Positions 9,708 through 20,107 of a DNA stretch of 64,000 nucleotides are shown here, in pieces. The position numbers were made by a program, and so were the translations under genes. The stretch is from Liopterus haemorrhoidalis (Eukaryota > Arthropoda > Insecta > Coleoptera > Dytiscidae). The notes under the pieces were generated by a model. It searched no databases. It was given only the letters and a program-made list of their open reading frames with translations, and was not told the DNA's origin. The DNA lies in assembly GCA_963971575.1 (NCBI GenBank), contig OZ020620.1, positions 40,276,924 through 40,340,923 of the forward strand, read 5' to 3'. Every line of letters begins with the position of its first letter. The first letter of the stretch is position 1.

Positions 9708-9757
9708 CTACAGCTGACCAGTTTCGGAATAGTTTATTCCTTCATCAGAGCTGCTAC
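9708..9757 (-). ncRNA. Hammerhead-ribozyme-like motif 1
   Basis: In minus-strand order: stem I strand GCAGCT; core CTGATGA; one extra A; stem II GGAATA paired with TATTCC across loop AAC; core GAAA; minimal stem III region CTGG; cleavage triplet GTC; stem I return AGCTGT (six pairs, the last G-U). All conserved hammerhead core positions are present. The predicted scissile bond lies between 9716 and 9715. Stem III can form only two pairs within one molecule (A-U, C-G), as in the diminished-stem-III hammerheads of Penelope-like elements that act as dimers; ACTGGT can pair with itself using wobble pairs. The extra base before stem II is a departure from the classic core, so activity is uncertain. 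Confidence 0.65.
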
Positions 9758-10450
9758 ATAAAGGAAAATCAGAATACAGTATAAGTGTACATCGTATATG
9801 AATAAATAAATAAAATATAAGTATAAGTATAATATTGTAAGACACATACCTGAGATAATAGTATTAAGTGTAATGGTGAGATAGATAAAAACGGGCCATC
9901 TATTGAGAGAGGGTGTGGTTGGAGGAAAAGAGGAAGGGGTATGTGGGTAAGTGGGCTCTTTTTCCCCAACCACACTCTCTCTCAATAGATGGCACCTCTC
10001 TTTTGTACATTATTCCTTTCTAAAAAATCCGCGGTTTCAGGTCATCGACCCCATGCTTACCCCTATATCAGGATTTTACAGGAGTCTTACAAATCTGTGA
10101 TTTTTTCAACATGTCATCATTATCCATCTTATCGTATCACGGCACACCTGTGTTCACATATTTTCTCTATTTATTATTTAAAAAAAAAATAATAATTTTT
10201 AATTTGTTGTATTGTTCGTTTCAACCCTCTGACTTCGTTATACATTATTTATTTATTTATTTACATTTCAACACATTGTTTTTTAAATCATGACCCGTTT
10301 TTATCTATTACCATTACACTTAATACTATTATCTCAGGTATGTCTTACAATATTATACTTATACTTATATTTTATTTATTTATTCATATACGATGTACAC
10401 TTATACTGTATTCTGATTTTCCTTTATGTAGCAGCTCTGATGAATAGACT

Positions 10451-10957
10451 TTGGTCTCCGATTTCATACAGCATGCCTTTTGGAGGAGAGAATATTTACC
10501 CTGTGACAACAAAAAAGGGATGGTACTAAACCCCTGCACGCTTTCCGGTCACAGGGAAAATTGCATTTCCACTTAAACACAAAATTTTTGTGCTTTTCTC
10601 TGATTTAATATTGCTTGCCCTTTTGTCAAAAGAAAGTTATAACAAATTTAAAGTCTTTTAAATATATGCATGCGATTCGGAGGGTCCCAAAGGGCTCAAA
10701 CGGTCATGTGATCTTGTAATAAAAAAATATGATTTTCCGCGTTTTCATAAAGCATGCCTATAATTAAAAGACTTTAAATTTGTTATAACTTTCTTTTGAC
10801 AAAAGGGCAAGCAATATTAAGTCAGAGAAAAACACAAAAATTTTGTGCAAGTGGAAATGCAATTTTCAGTGCAGGGGTTTAGGACCATCGTTTTTTGTTG
10901 TCACAAGGTAAATATTCTCTCCTCCAAAAGGCATGCTGTATGAAATCGGAGACCAAA
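10451..10957. repeat. Long inverted repeat (about 210-bp arms)
   Basis: The arm 10451-10672 (starts TTGGTCTCCGATTTCATACA) is repeated in inverse at 10750-10957 with few differences; the spacer is about 77 bp. Transcribed in either direction it would give a long double-stranded hairpin. The arms contain no coding sequence. Confidence 0.85.
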
Positions 10958-10969
10958 AATGTCATGAGC

Positions 10970-11025
10970 TCCCGGTCTAGAAGGAATAAACTATTCCGAA
11001 ACTGGTAAGCTGTAGATAGTTCATT
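10970..11025 (+). ncRNA. Decayed hammerhead-like partner of motif 1
   Basis: The opposite terminal repeat keeps stem II (GGAATA/TATTCC), GAAAC, TGGTA and AGCTGT, but CTGATGA is replaced by TCTAGA. The catalytic core is therefore broken while the paired elements remain. Confidence 0.5.
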
Positions 11026-11219
11026 TTATTTATGTCCGATACCCGTACAACCTTTCCACTTCTATTCATTACGGAGATGACCATCTTCACATAAGAGTGT
11101 AACCAGATATTTAGTTGGGATTATTATTGTTATTACAATGTAAAGAGCAGAAGCTAAAATGCTTGTTATGCTCAAGAGTAAAAATACAATAAAAAAATAC
11201 AATAGTACAAATATTTGAA

Positions 11220-12425
11220 TTAATATATAATATAATACATAGATTGTTTTATAAGTTCAAAAATATGTTTGAATGCTTTGAAGGAGTTGATGGACGGTGC
11301 TGACACGGCGCTATCGGGTAAGGCGTTCCATTGGCCGAACACACGATTAGTCAGGAAATTTTGTCGCAGTTGCTTTCCGTACTTGTCGTGGCGATTCAGA
11401 GAGTGGCCTCTGAGTCGTTGGTCGATGTTGATGGTGTACAGAGGCGACATGTCCGTAGAAAACTTCCCAGTTGTCGCTCTGTACATCTGAATGAGGTCAC
11501 CTCGAGCTCTGCGGGCTGCAAGAGAGGGCAGATTTAGCATCTCAAGCCGCTCTTTGTATGACAGAGCTCGGAGACATCTTGGAAGACGGGCGGCGAAGAT
11601 GTCTCTGGACACCTTCCAGTAACTGGATGTCGCGTTGAAGGTACGGGGACCAGACTACGAAAGCAAACTCCAGGAGTGGGCGGACATAGGACAGGTACAT
11701 TTGGCGAAATAAGCATGGGGTTAGGTGACGAAACGATTTCTTAATAATGAAGACGGATTTATTTGCTCTTTTAACGACGTTGATGACGTGTGTGAACCAT
11801 TCTAATGTGGGTGTGATTGTAATGCCCAGGTAAACCGAAGATTCGACATGTTTAAGACCGATGTCGCAGAGATAATAACTTGTGTTTGGATTGTTCCGGC
11901 CAAGATGTAATACGCAACATTTGGACGTATTCAGCTGGAGCGACCAATTGTCACACCATTTATCAACTGCATTGAGGGCCTGTTGTAAGAGCGACCAGTT
12001 GCCACAACCGTTTTATATTTTTTGATCGTCTGTATACTTCTGGTGGCTGGAGGTTATATTTGAAATTATATCGGCCACATAAACGAGAAACAATATAGGC
12101 CCAATCACCTTGCCTTGTGGCACTCCGCTTATAACTTGTTGGGGGTTAGATAGTTCAGATCCTATGCGCACTTCGAATGAACGGTTGCTTAAAAATGCTT
12201 CGATCCAATGGAGCAATTTGCCTCTAATTCCGTAATTTTTAAGCTTGACAAAAAGTAAGCTAGGTGATACTCTGTCGAAGGCTTTAGAAAAGTCCAGGTA
12301 GATAATATCCATAGGAATTGAAGTATCGAGATGCTTTGTTCACTCATTAGTGGCCAGTAACATGTTTGAGACAACAGATCGATTAGAAACGAAGCCACGC
12401 TGGCTTTGTGGTATAAACAATCGAG
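11220..12425 (-). pseudogene. CR1/Jockey-like LINE reverse transcriptase, C-terminal half
   Basis: The minus strand reads, from about 12425: SQRGFVSNRSVVSN, then IIYLDFSKAFDRVSPSLL (catalytic block A), SGVPQGKVIGPILFLVYVAD, and YTDD in place of the usual FADD/YADD box C. After a stop come KCCVLHLGRNNP, YLGITITPTLEWF, SYVRPLLEFAFVVWSPYL and, after a frameshift near 11620, DIFAARLPRCLRALSYKERL, RARGDLIQMYR and NRVFGQWNALPDSAVSAPSI. This is the order of RT fingers, palm, thumb and C-terminal domain in CR1/Jockey-group elements. The N-terminal endonuclease is missing (5' truncation is usual for LINEs). Stops and a frameshift make it dead. Confidence 0.85.
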
Positions 12426-13110
12426 TAATGATTTTGTTGCTAGTTGATTATTGAAGCAGTTCTGTTTAAAACCATAACCTCAATATCTGTGGTGTTCTGT
12501 GCATTACATATGTATATATAAATATGTATCAACAATATTTATTAAACGAGATATTTTTAACTGATTCTTTGTCGATTGAAAGCGATGATGATACATTTAT
12601 CATGGATTATTTGAACAGAGGACAATTTCATGCCATAGGAGGAAAGTAAGCAACCGGGAAAAACCAGGATTCGATCTTGATTGATTTGGTTAGTAATCAT
12701 TTTATCAAACTTCAGTAATCGCGTTCCGTAAATAAAATTTTTTCAGCAATTTTGCATTTTCGGAAAATCGCATTCTTGGTTGAAATATATATACACATAT
12801 AATCTATTCACGTTATTTCCTCCTTTGAGTAGGCCATGTTAGGGTGGCAGTTTTGTTGGTAGCCATGAAAAATAACTAGACAAATGACAAAATAAAAAAT
12901 ATATTTTTTAACATTCATTCTATGACATTCTACAAGAAATATTTATTCGGCAACACATATATTTAGTTGATGTAAAAATGTCTTTTTTTAATGTCAAAAT
13001 CATGCAATCTAAAAAAAAAAATCATGGCCTATTCAGAAGAAGAAATATTGTGAATGGAATATATGTTATTGATTTTGGTGTTTCCAAAAAAGTGTCACAT
13101 TCAATTTAAT
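12426..13110. other. AT-rich region, nothing recognised
   Basis: No homology-like reading, tRNA boxes or clean inverted ends were seen. Confidence 0.4.
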
Positions 13111-13129
13111 GTTAAATTGAGAATCCTCA

Positions 13130-13420
13130 AGAACAAAGAAATCCGAGATCTGTACTCAAGGCCGAGTATCACACAAGAACTGAGCGGTAGACAATTATAC
13201 TGAATAGGACAAGGAGGATAGCATAGTAAAGAAAATGTGGGAAGGAAAACTGAAGACCAGTCGAACAGTGGGAAGGCCTTGGGAGATCAGCTAATCGAAG
13301 ATCTAGCAAGTGTTGGTATACAGGATACATGAAAAGACCTGATAATTAACAGATTAAAATGAAGGACTTATGTGAGTGAGGTCAAAAAGTACCTCGATTG
13401 ACAGTGCCCAAAGAAGAAGG
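13130..13420 (+). pseudogene. LINE C-terminal remnant
   Basis: The plus strand, allowing frameshifts, reads IAKKVWEGKLKTSRTVGRPW, then DQLIEDLASVGIQDT and LKWRTYVSEV. This resembles the KKVWEGK...GRPR.RW.D...L end of non-LTR retrotransposon polyproteins found in insects. No reverse-transcriptase core is present, so only the tail survives. Clade not determined. Confidence 0.5.
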
Positions 13421-13430
13421 AGGAAAAAAG

Positions 13431-13877
13431 TATCAAAATTGTTTCGCGATTTCGAAAAGGGTAAAAATCGTTGATTCAACCAAAGCTACAATTAATATTG
13501 TCAGTCTTATAATAAACTTTTTTATCGATTCGAAATTGATACACCTAACCTATTAATATTGTTGTTTCTTAATATGAAACGCCTAATATATTGGATATTT
13601 GTTTTTTATTTAATTATTTTTTTCTTTTGTGCGTTTGTATTTGTGCAGGCGCCAAGAAATCTAATCATAGAATTCTTCTAAAGCAGATGTTTAGAGTTAG
13701 AGATATTTTTAAGTTAAATTTGTATCGTTTCTAAACGAAAGGATTTATTATGTTTCTTTCTTAGGCACTGTCAGTTTAGTTTGCTTTTGGCTTCAGTCGC
13801 GCAAATTCTTCGGCTTACTCTGTTTTCATACTTTTACAAGCAGGTGTGCATCCAATACTTTTTACTAGGTATTGTAA
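13431..13877. other. AT-rich region, nothing recognised
   Basis: No coding or repeat structure that I can support. Confidence 0.4.
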
Positions 13878-13972
13878 CCCTAGATCAGTGATGGCGAACC
13901 TATGACACGCGTGTCACGGGTGACACGGCAAGACATTTTGGGTGACACGCATCGTTTACGGACGGGCTTCAT

Positions 13973-14230
13973 ATGTTTGTCATTTTGAGGTCCAAGCTTG
14001 AGAATCTGGAAAGAAATCGTTTGGAGAATGAAAAAGAGTGCCACTATGAACAGGAAATTTGGAGCGCTTGGAACCGATTACCAGACGGTTTTAGCACTTT
14101 GAAAAATCTATCGACGGATTTATTCAAAATTTTTCCCTCTACGTACTTTTGTGAGACTTTATTTTACGCGTTAAATAATATTAAAACCAATAAAAGAAAT
14201 CGACTGACAAATGAAGTTAGTAGCGCTTGA
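13973..14230 (+). pseudogene. hAT dimerisation domain fragment
   Basis: An 85-residue frame contains IWSAWNRLPDGFSTLKNLST, then FPSTYFCETLFYALNNIKT and KRNRLTNE. This matches the C-terminal hAT dimerisation domain (W..LP..F..LK.LA, FGSTY.CE..FS..N.IK...R.RLTDE). The catalytic residues further upstream are absent. It lies in the same direction as the element and is a truncated internal remnant. Confidence 0.85.
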
Positions 14231-14355
14231 AGTGCACGAAATACCAACCTTCAATTGAAGATTTAGCAAATGCTAATCAGCAACAAAAAAGTCATTAATG
14301 AAGAGAATTATTTGTTTTAGCTTTTTTAACAAATAAATATATCAAAAATATTTTT

Positions 14356-14553
14356 ACCGACCGCCAACATATATAAGGGAGGTATTGTGATCATACCGAT
14401 ATTGATCATTTCGAGATTTCGATGGATCTCCACGAATTGAGGTCCCTACATAACGTTTCGACTATTTTTAGCATGATGTCTGCCGGTCTGTCTGTTCGTC
14501 CGTCCGTCCGTCCGTCCGTCCGTCCGTCCGTCCGTCCGTCCGTCCGTCCGTCC

Positions 14554-14631
<78 letters not shown>

Positions 14632-15062
14632 CCGTCTGTCCGTCCGTCTGTCTGTGTACACGTGCAGAGCAAATTCGGCTGAAAGGATTTTTATGAAACT
14701 TCATATTTAAGCTTCTGCCATCAATGGCACGAGTTGATCAACTTTTGGTAAAAATCGTAAAAAGATTTTTGCGAATATTTCACAACAGAAAAATATGTCG
14801 AAAAATGTATTGAACAAAAGTTGCTATAAAAGCAATAATTAATAACTTTTATTTGAGATGTTTCTTGATAAAACGAAAAATTTCGAATAATTTTTGTAAA
14901 ATTTTTCGAAATTTTTCATACTTATATGTAACGTTTCCATGGTCATGATAAATAATATCTCTGTTAGAAAATATTAGGCCAAGTTATTTCTACTCTGCTG
15001 CTAGAATGTATTTTATATAAGTACTTTATAATGGCGGTCGGTCCTGTGGTGGCCACAGCTGA
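14356..15062 (+). mobile_element. Helentron-type family A, copy 2 (most complete)
   Basis: Begins ACCGACCGCCAACATATATA after a T run and ends TGGCGGTCGGT, hairpin CTGTGGTGGCCACAG and CTGA before a T run. The 11-bp inverse repeats are exact (ACCGACCGCCA/TGGCGGTCGGT). A long GTCC/GTCT array occupies the region about 140 bp from the 5' end. No target duplication, no reading frame of its own. It lies inside the hAT of 13886-15243. Confidence 0.85.
14496..14655 (+). repeat. Segmented GTCC/GTCT microsatellite
   Basis: About 13 units of GTCC are followed by about 20 units of GTCT and then a mixed block. The abrupt change between the two tetramers points to slippage after a point change. Frames in all phases are open across the array, which produces spurious SVRP- and TDRQ-repeat reading frames on the two strands; none is a gene. 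Confidence 0.9.
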
Positions 15063-15251
15063 TTTTTTTACTCGTGCTGCAAATATTACAAAATTATGGA
15101 TATTTCTAGACGTGAGTTAATTAAGTAAAATTTTTTTGGCGTACAGCAACAAAGGCTATTTGCACCTTTCTAGACGTGACACGGCACCCGAGTTTCTTTT
15201 TTAGAATTTTGACACACCGAGCTCAAAAGGTTCGCCATCACTGCCCTAGAT

Positions 15252-15850
15252 ATTCCAATATCTTTCTAAAATCTCTTTTATTCCATTTTCTACGCTTCTG
15301 ACCTTACCTAATGTAACGATATTGATTAATGAGCATTGAAAATCTGCACAAGACAGACTTTAATTAATATTTTTGATTACTAATTGAAATATTGTGTTTA
15401 CCGATTTGAAGTAAACAGAGAATGTATTGGGACCTTGTACTTCCTGGTGTAGCAGTGCTTATTGACGCAGCAAACGGATGTATCATTATATTTGTAATTA
15501 AAATTATTCATAATTCAACAACTGAATACAATCTCAACATATGTAAACATTAATATAGATTTATAAAAAATAAATTCTACAGCCATAAAAAATAATTCAA
15601 GTAAATTCTTGTTTTGTACAGCTCTAAAAAATAATTCATTTATAACCTGCAAGTCCTGCTGTGTGAGAAGTTTTGGTGCTCAAGAATTTATTAAACAAAT
15701 AATTAGTGACACAGTGTCATTATTTTGAATTTTTTTAACTAAATTAAAGAAAAATATCAGCGAGACGTTAGTTATACAACTAATTTAGTCAAAAAGTTTT
15801 TAAGGAAGAAATAAAAGTAGATTTAGCATAATTAATAATTATAATATATA
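15252..15850. other. AT-rich region, nothing recognised
   Basis: No gene or bounded element seen. Confidence 0.4.
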
Positions 15851-16490
15851 GGAATAAAAGGTAACGAAAAAGCAGATGCCGCAGCCATAGAAGCTACTAG
15901 AAAGGATCCAACAAATAACTCGACCGTACAAGACTATGACATGAAAAATGAAATAAAACGTAAAATCCGAGAACAAGTAGACAACTTATGGCAAAATATA
16001 CAACTTAACAAACTAAGAACAATAAAATCCGACACGAAGAAATGGCCTTTCTCGGGAACAAGAAGAGAGCAAACTTCCACTACCAGACTACGAATTGGAC
16101 ACACAAGAATTACACACAGCTAAAATGAAGAAAGAAGATCCCCCATTGTGTAATGACTGTAGCATAATAATTACAGGAAATTATTACAGTAAAAACCTTA
16201 TTACAGAATGCACCAAATATGTCACAATAAGACACACCAAATACCTGACACCCTACACAAAGCAAAAAAAAACCTACATAAATTTCTAACAGACCCAAAA
16301 CTATACAGACAAATATAGACTACCACCATTTTGGTGTATGTTATGTTATGTATGTTACATAATATCCACACAATGCAAAATAATCAACAATGTCTTATAA
16401 AATACAATACCGGGTACTAATAACCCAAGATGTTGAGGTACCTTTAATTAATTAAGTTTAAAAAAAATAATAATAATAATTATAAAATAT
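15851..16490 (+). pseudogene. LINE RNase H and C-terminal fragment with TAA tail
   Basis: The frame starts GIKGNEKADAAAIEAT (the last RNase H motif, G..GNE.AD..A), continues KKWPFSGTRREQTSTTRLRI then GHTRITHS, and after a frameshift reads KKEDPPLCNDC and LITECTKY. This is the end of I-clade-type LINE polyproteins (RNase H, LRIGHTR.TH, CX2C...C). The sequence ends near 16464-16485 in an AAT/TAA repeat, the usual I-type tail. It is 5'-truncated and frame-broken, hence dead. Confidence 0.8.
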
Positions 16491-16530
16491 TCTGGCTGCA
16501 CTCTAAAGAAAGAAGTGTTAAAAGAACTTC

Positions 16531-16564
16531 ATGGTACACTAAAAATGAACTTTTAGTGTACCAT
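16531..16564. repeat. Perfect 14-bp hairpin
   Basis: ATGGTACACTAAAA and TTTTAGTGTACCAT are exact inverses with a loop of 6 nt. It is too short for a microRNA precursor. Possibly a minimal MITE relic. Confidence 0.6.
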
Positions 16565-16962
16565 AAAGTCCCTCGCTTTTCGTGTTAATTATTTATTCTT
16601 AAACATACTGGTTAAATTATAGAGTTATAAAATAAACAGGGTTAAAGTAGTGTTAATTTTAACTGCAAAAATAATATTTAATAAAAATAACACTATCTGA
16701 ATAAATGAAGATTTACACGTTGATTTGGTTAAAAATAGTGAACTTTTTACTTTTCTTAAATGAAAATTTTAACAAAACTGAGAATGAATTTGTTGATGTG
16801 TATAGCTTCAGTTTTAGTGTAGTTATATCGATATTTTTACTACCTAGTCTTGTCATAAATACTGTTACAAAGTTTTCAGTGGAATTCCGCAAGATGCTTA
16901 AAAATATTTTAATTCGCTTTTAGTAAATAATACATAGATGCAACTTAAACAAGAAACATCAA
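16565..16962. other. AT-rich region
   Basis: One open frame (16705-16923, hydrophobic, phenylalanine-rich) has no family resemblance and normal local base composition. I do not call it a gene. Confidence 0.4.
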
Positions 16963-17393
16963 TCAGTTTTCAAAATGACGTTCGACCATTGCACAGAGCT
17001 TAGGTCTCTGCGGCCACACGTCAATAGAATTACAAAGGATTTTTACAGAAAACTCTCCTTCATCAGGCAGTGTTTTTAACTAGGCATCAAGGGTGTCTTT
17101 TCTTGCAAGCTATGTCTTAAAACACAGAGCTGCTAGGCGGCCAATTAGCAGGAGAATAAAAGTCCGGTCCTTTCAAATCACTGCTGCGTAGCCTTCGCAT
17201 TATGAGCTGGAGCTGAATCTTGTTGGAAACTCCAGTGATGATCAGCGAAGAGGGAGTTGTTCAGTTCCTTAACTATCGACTTCAACACGGTTTTCTTTTT
17301 CTTTGACCAACGTTTTTACGCCTTTACAGTAAAAATAAAGCTTATTGGTACCGTTGTAGCTCCCGCCCCATCAAACCATAACTGAAGTAAGGT
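16963..17393 (-). pseudogene. Tc1/mariner transposase C-terminal half
   Basis: The minus strand has GGSYNGTNKLYFY, CKGVKT, then WSFQQDSAPAHNAKATQQ (second catalytic aspartate in QQDSAPAH), then NWPPSSS running straight into DIACKKRHP, and finally SSVQWSNV or, in another frame, ERHFEN and stop. The usual SPDLNPLDY segment with the third catalytic residue is deleted between WPP and DIACKKR. Several stops. Family: insect Tc1/mariner elements with WSFQQDSAPAHKA. Dead. Confidence 0.75.
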
Positions 17394-19208
17394 AATGGCC
17401 CCTCTGGATCGGCGACGCTTTCTCACAAGCATTTATATCAATGATGAATATAATATTACCATTTTAATATTTTTGCACCCATCCTTTTGAAGTCGAAAGT
17501 AATTCATATTGTTTGTATTACTTATAATCTAGTTGATTTGAAGTAACTTAGATGTAGTATATAATTTGTTGTATATATAAAAGTAACCTTTCAGTTTTCA
17601 TGCATTCTCCGTCAAGGTGATCAAGGACTCAGTTATATCTCATTTGGATATTTTTAGTTGTATATTGAACATATTCCTTGTACAGAATGTCTCTAGTTCA
17701 AGACTATAAACTTGTATTTTATACACCGATTTAACCATTTACTTCCGCCAATAATTCTTAACAAATTATGAGTAGCTCTAAATAAAATTAACCTTTTACA
17801 ATAATTAATTACACTTTACAAAAATTAGTTCGAGTTGTAAACATATATGTTTTTAGGGAATTATTAGCATACGATTTTCAACATTTGCTTAATTTTAATT
17901 ATAAAAAAAAAAAAATCAGGCATCCTGAGAATCATAAAAATGGGTCTATTTTACCATTAACGTTGCCATGAACACGCTGGTGTATATAAAGATGACAATG
18001 ATTAATTGAATGATTGAAATAATCGAATATTTTGTTTCAGTTAATCGATTACTCATATGATATTCTTGGTTTCGATTAATTAATAATTATTGTAATTAAT
18101 TTGTTATTAATCGATAACTTTATTTTATTTTTAAGAAATTACTTAGTTATATTGTTGAAATACTGGTCTGTAGATGACTTTTTTCTCTTCTTTTCAATGA
18201 AATTCCTAGATTACTAGGCCTTCAGAACACTCGTTCTCGCCCATCTGGAGAATTAAACTCAACCGCTACTCATTTCTGCCCAATATAGGGGAAAAATTTT
18301 AAGATCGTAGCGCCACGCGGATTTTTTTGAAACCATTCTAAATCAGATACCACTTGACATTTACTAGTAAATAATAGTGAAAAGTGTATCAAAAAACGAC
18401 AAAAAATAAATAATTGTTTGGGATTTTCTGATTTTGTGAAGTGACATTACTTGTAAACATCTAAAATACTACATTTTGTGATCTGGTTTTAAGTTATGGC
18501 GGTTTTCCATTGTCGATTATTTTAACTATATTGGGGGAAATAATAATTCCCGTGTTGTTTACCAAGTGGTAGAAATCTACAATGCTGGGCATATAATATT
18601 GTGTGGAGTCACTGAAAAAAACAGAGAGTTCATAAAGATTTACGCATTATGCCTACAAACTTGTACATTACAAACCCACACACAATAACAGGAATTTTCA
18701 AGATATGCGATAATAAATACAAAATTGAAAATATTTTTTGTAGTCACTATCATTAAAATGTAATGAGCAAACTTTGATACAAGGGCTCACTTTTTTTCCA
18801 ATTTTTAAATTGTTTATCTAAACATCGCGTCGATTCCTAACCTCTTGCTTTCCCAATTTTGTTTCGAACCATACGGTGTCTGATATTAGTGGAAACAAAT
18901 GAAACGATATTTCCGGGTTTCTTCTTTTCAATGAATTGCACATAGGCACACAACAATATGTATTGTACATTTTTCAATGATTATAATAAAACTTTAAAAA
19001 CAAACTTCATACAAAACCAATACACAAAACGAAATGTTATATGATGTACACAAGTTCATGAAACGCTCACCAGATGGTAGGGTGCTTAGCTGCAAATCCC
19101 TATACTGCTTATAGTTCCAGTCAGTTCAAATGCTCACGAGCGAAACGCAATTTTCCAACTCGATAATTTGTAAGAAAAGCTTGACAAGTTACAGGTCTTC
19201 TGAATATA
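17394..19208. other. AT-rich region, nothing recognised
   Basis: About 1.8 kb without recognisable coding sequence, tRNA boxes or clear terminal repeats. Possible unique host DNA. Confidence 0.4.
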
Positions 19209-19211
19209 ATG

Positions 19212-19291
19212 CCTGTAGTACACGATGCGATTTATCGTTTTGAATCTCGTACGATTTATAGTACACAAATTATTGTATCGTGTACTACAGG
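19212..19291. repeat. 80-bp element with perfect 15-bp inverted ends
   Basis: CCTGTAGTACACGAT at 19212-19226 and ATCGTGTACTACAGG at 19277-19291 are exact inverses; related CGTACGA pieces lie between and just outside. Looks like a minimal MITE or terminal-repeat relic. No target duplication is clear. Confidence 0.55.
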
Positions 19292-19439
19292 ATTTTCGTA
19301 CGAGATCTTGTATGATATTGAAAACCAACCAATATTTATTGTCTCGACCTAAAATATTGGACATAATGAACCAATAATGTGCAGTATAAGTTGCGCAAAT
19401 TCATGTTCTGTGCGAACAACTGTTCATCTGTCAAACATA

Positions 19440-19638
19440 TTTCGAGGCTATTTAGAAAATTTGAAAATAAGTACCTTTTCTAAAATTCGAGACAATTAAA
19501 TTAAATTAAACAAATAAATAAATAATTCGGAACAAAAAAAAAACCCGAATTCGGGACAAATATTGCTTTTGAAAAAATTCGGGACGCAAGGCGGAAATTC
19601 GGGACTGTCCCGGCCAATTCGAGACGCATGGTCACCTT
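19440..19638. mobile_element. hAT-type fragment (GGTCACC end)
   Basis: Several ATTCGGGAC units end in GCATGGTCACCTTAG, the end type of the MITE at 441-678 (GCGGGAC repeats, then AATGGTCACCCTA). The left terminus is not identified. Confidence 0.45.
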
Positions 19639-19644
19639 AGTAAA

Positions 19645-20105
19645 ACAGGATCCTTGTAAGCCAATCACAGTTATAGATTTTTGGGCGATTTTTAAACGAT
19701 TCCCATAATTTAAAAATAGACTATAATCATGATTAACTATATCATTCGGTTGTCAAACCGGTATAAACCGGTTGAATATCATTATTGATCTTGCAAGAGA
19801 TAAAATTCTAACAAAATGTTAAAGGAAATGTAGAGATTTTATTAATAAATAGTTGTGACACATATCATGTTCATTCTCAGTGTTAAGAGTGAAGAGAGTT
19901 GTTTGTTTAGTGTTGTTTGTCGAGTGATTACAAGCGTTATGCTAAACGGAGAGTCAGGTAATTGTATGTCTGCCTACATATGAAGACAAAACATTGCATA
20001 TGTGTTAAATATCACTAGATTACACTTATCGTCTTCGCTTACGCTAACGACATGGTAATGTTACAAGTTTTTTGATTACGAACGAGAAAGAAAATTAATA
20101 GTATG
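19645..20105. other. AT-rich region
   Basis: Nothing beyond a small palindrome (ACCGGTATAAACCGGT near 19758) is recognised. Confidence 0.35.
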
Positions 20106-20107
20106 TA

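Larger units (their letters stand above)
9662..11061. mobile_element. Fold-back element with hammerhead-like ends
   Basis: The outermost inverted repeat pairs 9662-9742 with 10981-11061 at high identity over about 80 bp (both contain AGGTTGTACGGGTATCGGAC). Inside are three further inverted pairs: 9755-9890 with 10300-10442; 9895-9922 with 9966-9993; and 10451-10672 with 10750-10957. The outer repeat contains a hammerhead-like fold (see 9708-9757). No transposase or reverse transcriptase reading frame is seen. Hammerhead motifs of this reduced form are known from Penelope-like elements, so I infer a rearranged, non-coding relative of such an element. Confidence 0.65.
13886..15243 (+). mobile_element. 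hAT element with perfect 8-bp target duplication
   Basis: Ends CAGTGATGGCGAACCT and AGGTTCGCCATCACTG are exact inverses. CCCTAGAT flanks both sides (13878-13885 and 15244-15251). Repeats of GACACG/TGACACGGC occur near both ends. It keeps a piece of transposase (13973-14230), and Helentron A copy 2 is inserted at 14356-15062. Without that insertion it is about 650 bp, so it moved in trans. Confidence 0.95.

Noticed and set aside
10290..10529. Hydrophobic small protein with possible membrane segments
   Set aside because: Lies within the fold-back element; AT-rich inverted repeat translates to L, Y, F and I by composition, and the inverse copy at 9750-9890 gives a similar artefact.
14406..14704. 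Long TDRQ- or SVRP-repeat proteins on both strands
   Set aside because: They are the translation of a GTCC/GTCT microsatellite inside Helentron A. All frames are open because the tetramer lacks stops.
16110..16298. Minus-strand membrane-like frame
   Set aside because: Antisense of the LINE RNase H and C-terminal region.
16531..16564. microRNA precursor
   Set aside because: The hairpin is only 34 nt with a 14-bp stem, too short for a Drosha/Dicer substrate.
17040..17100. Hammerhead core CTGATGA on the minus strand near 17068
   Set aside because: CTGATGAAGGAG is not followed by a paired stem II and GAAAC; it is part of a Tc1/mariner transposase relic.
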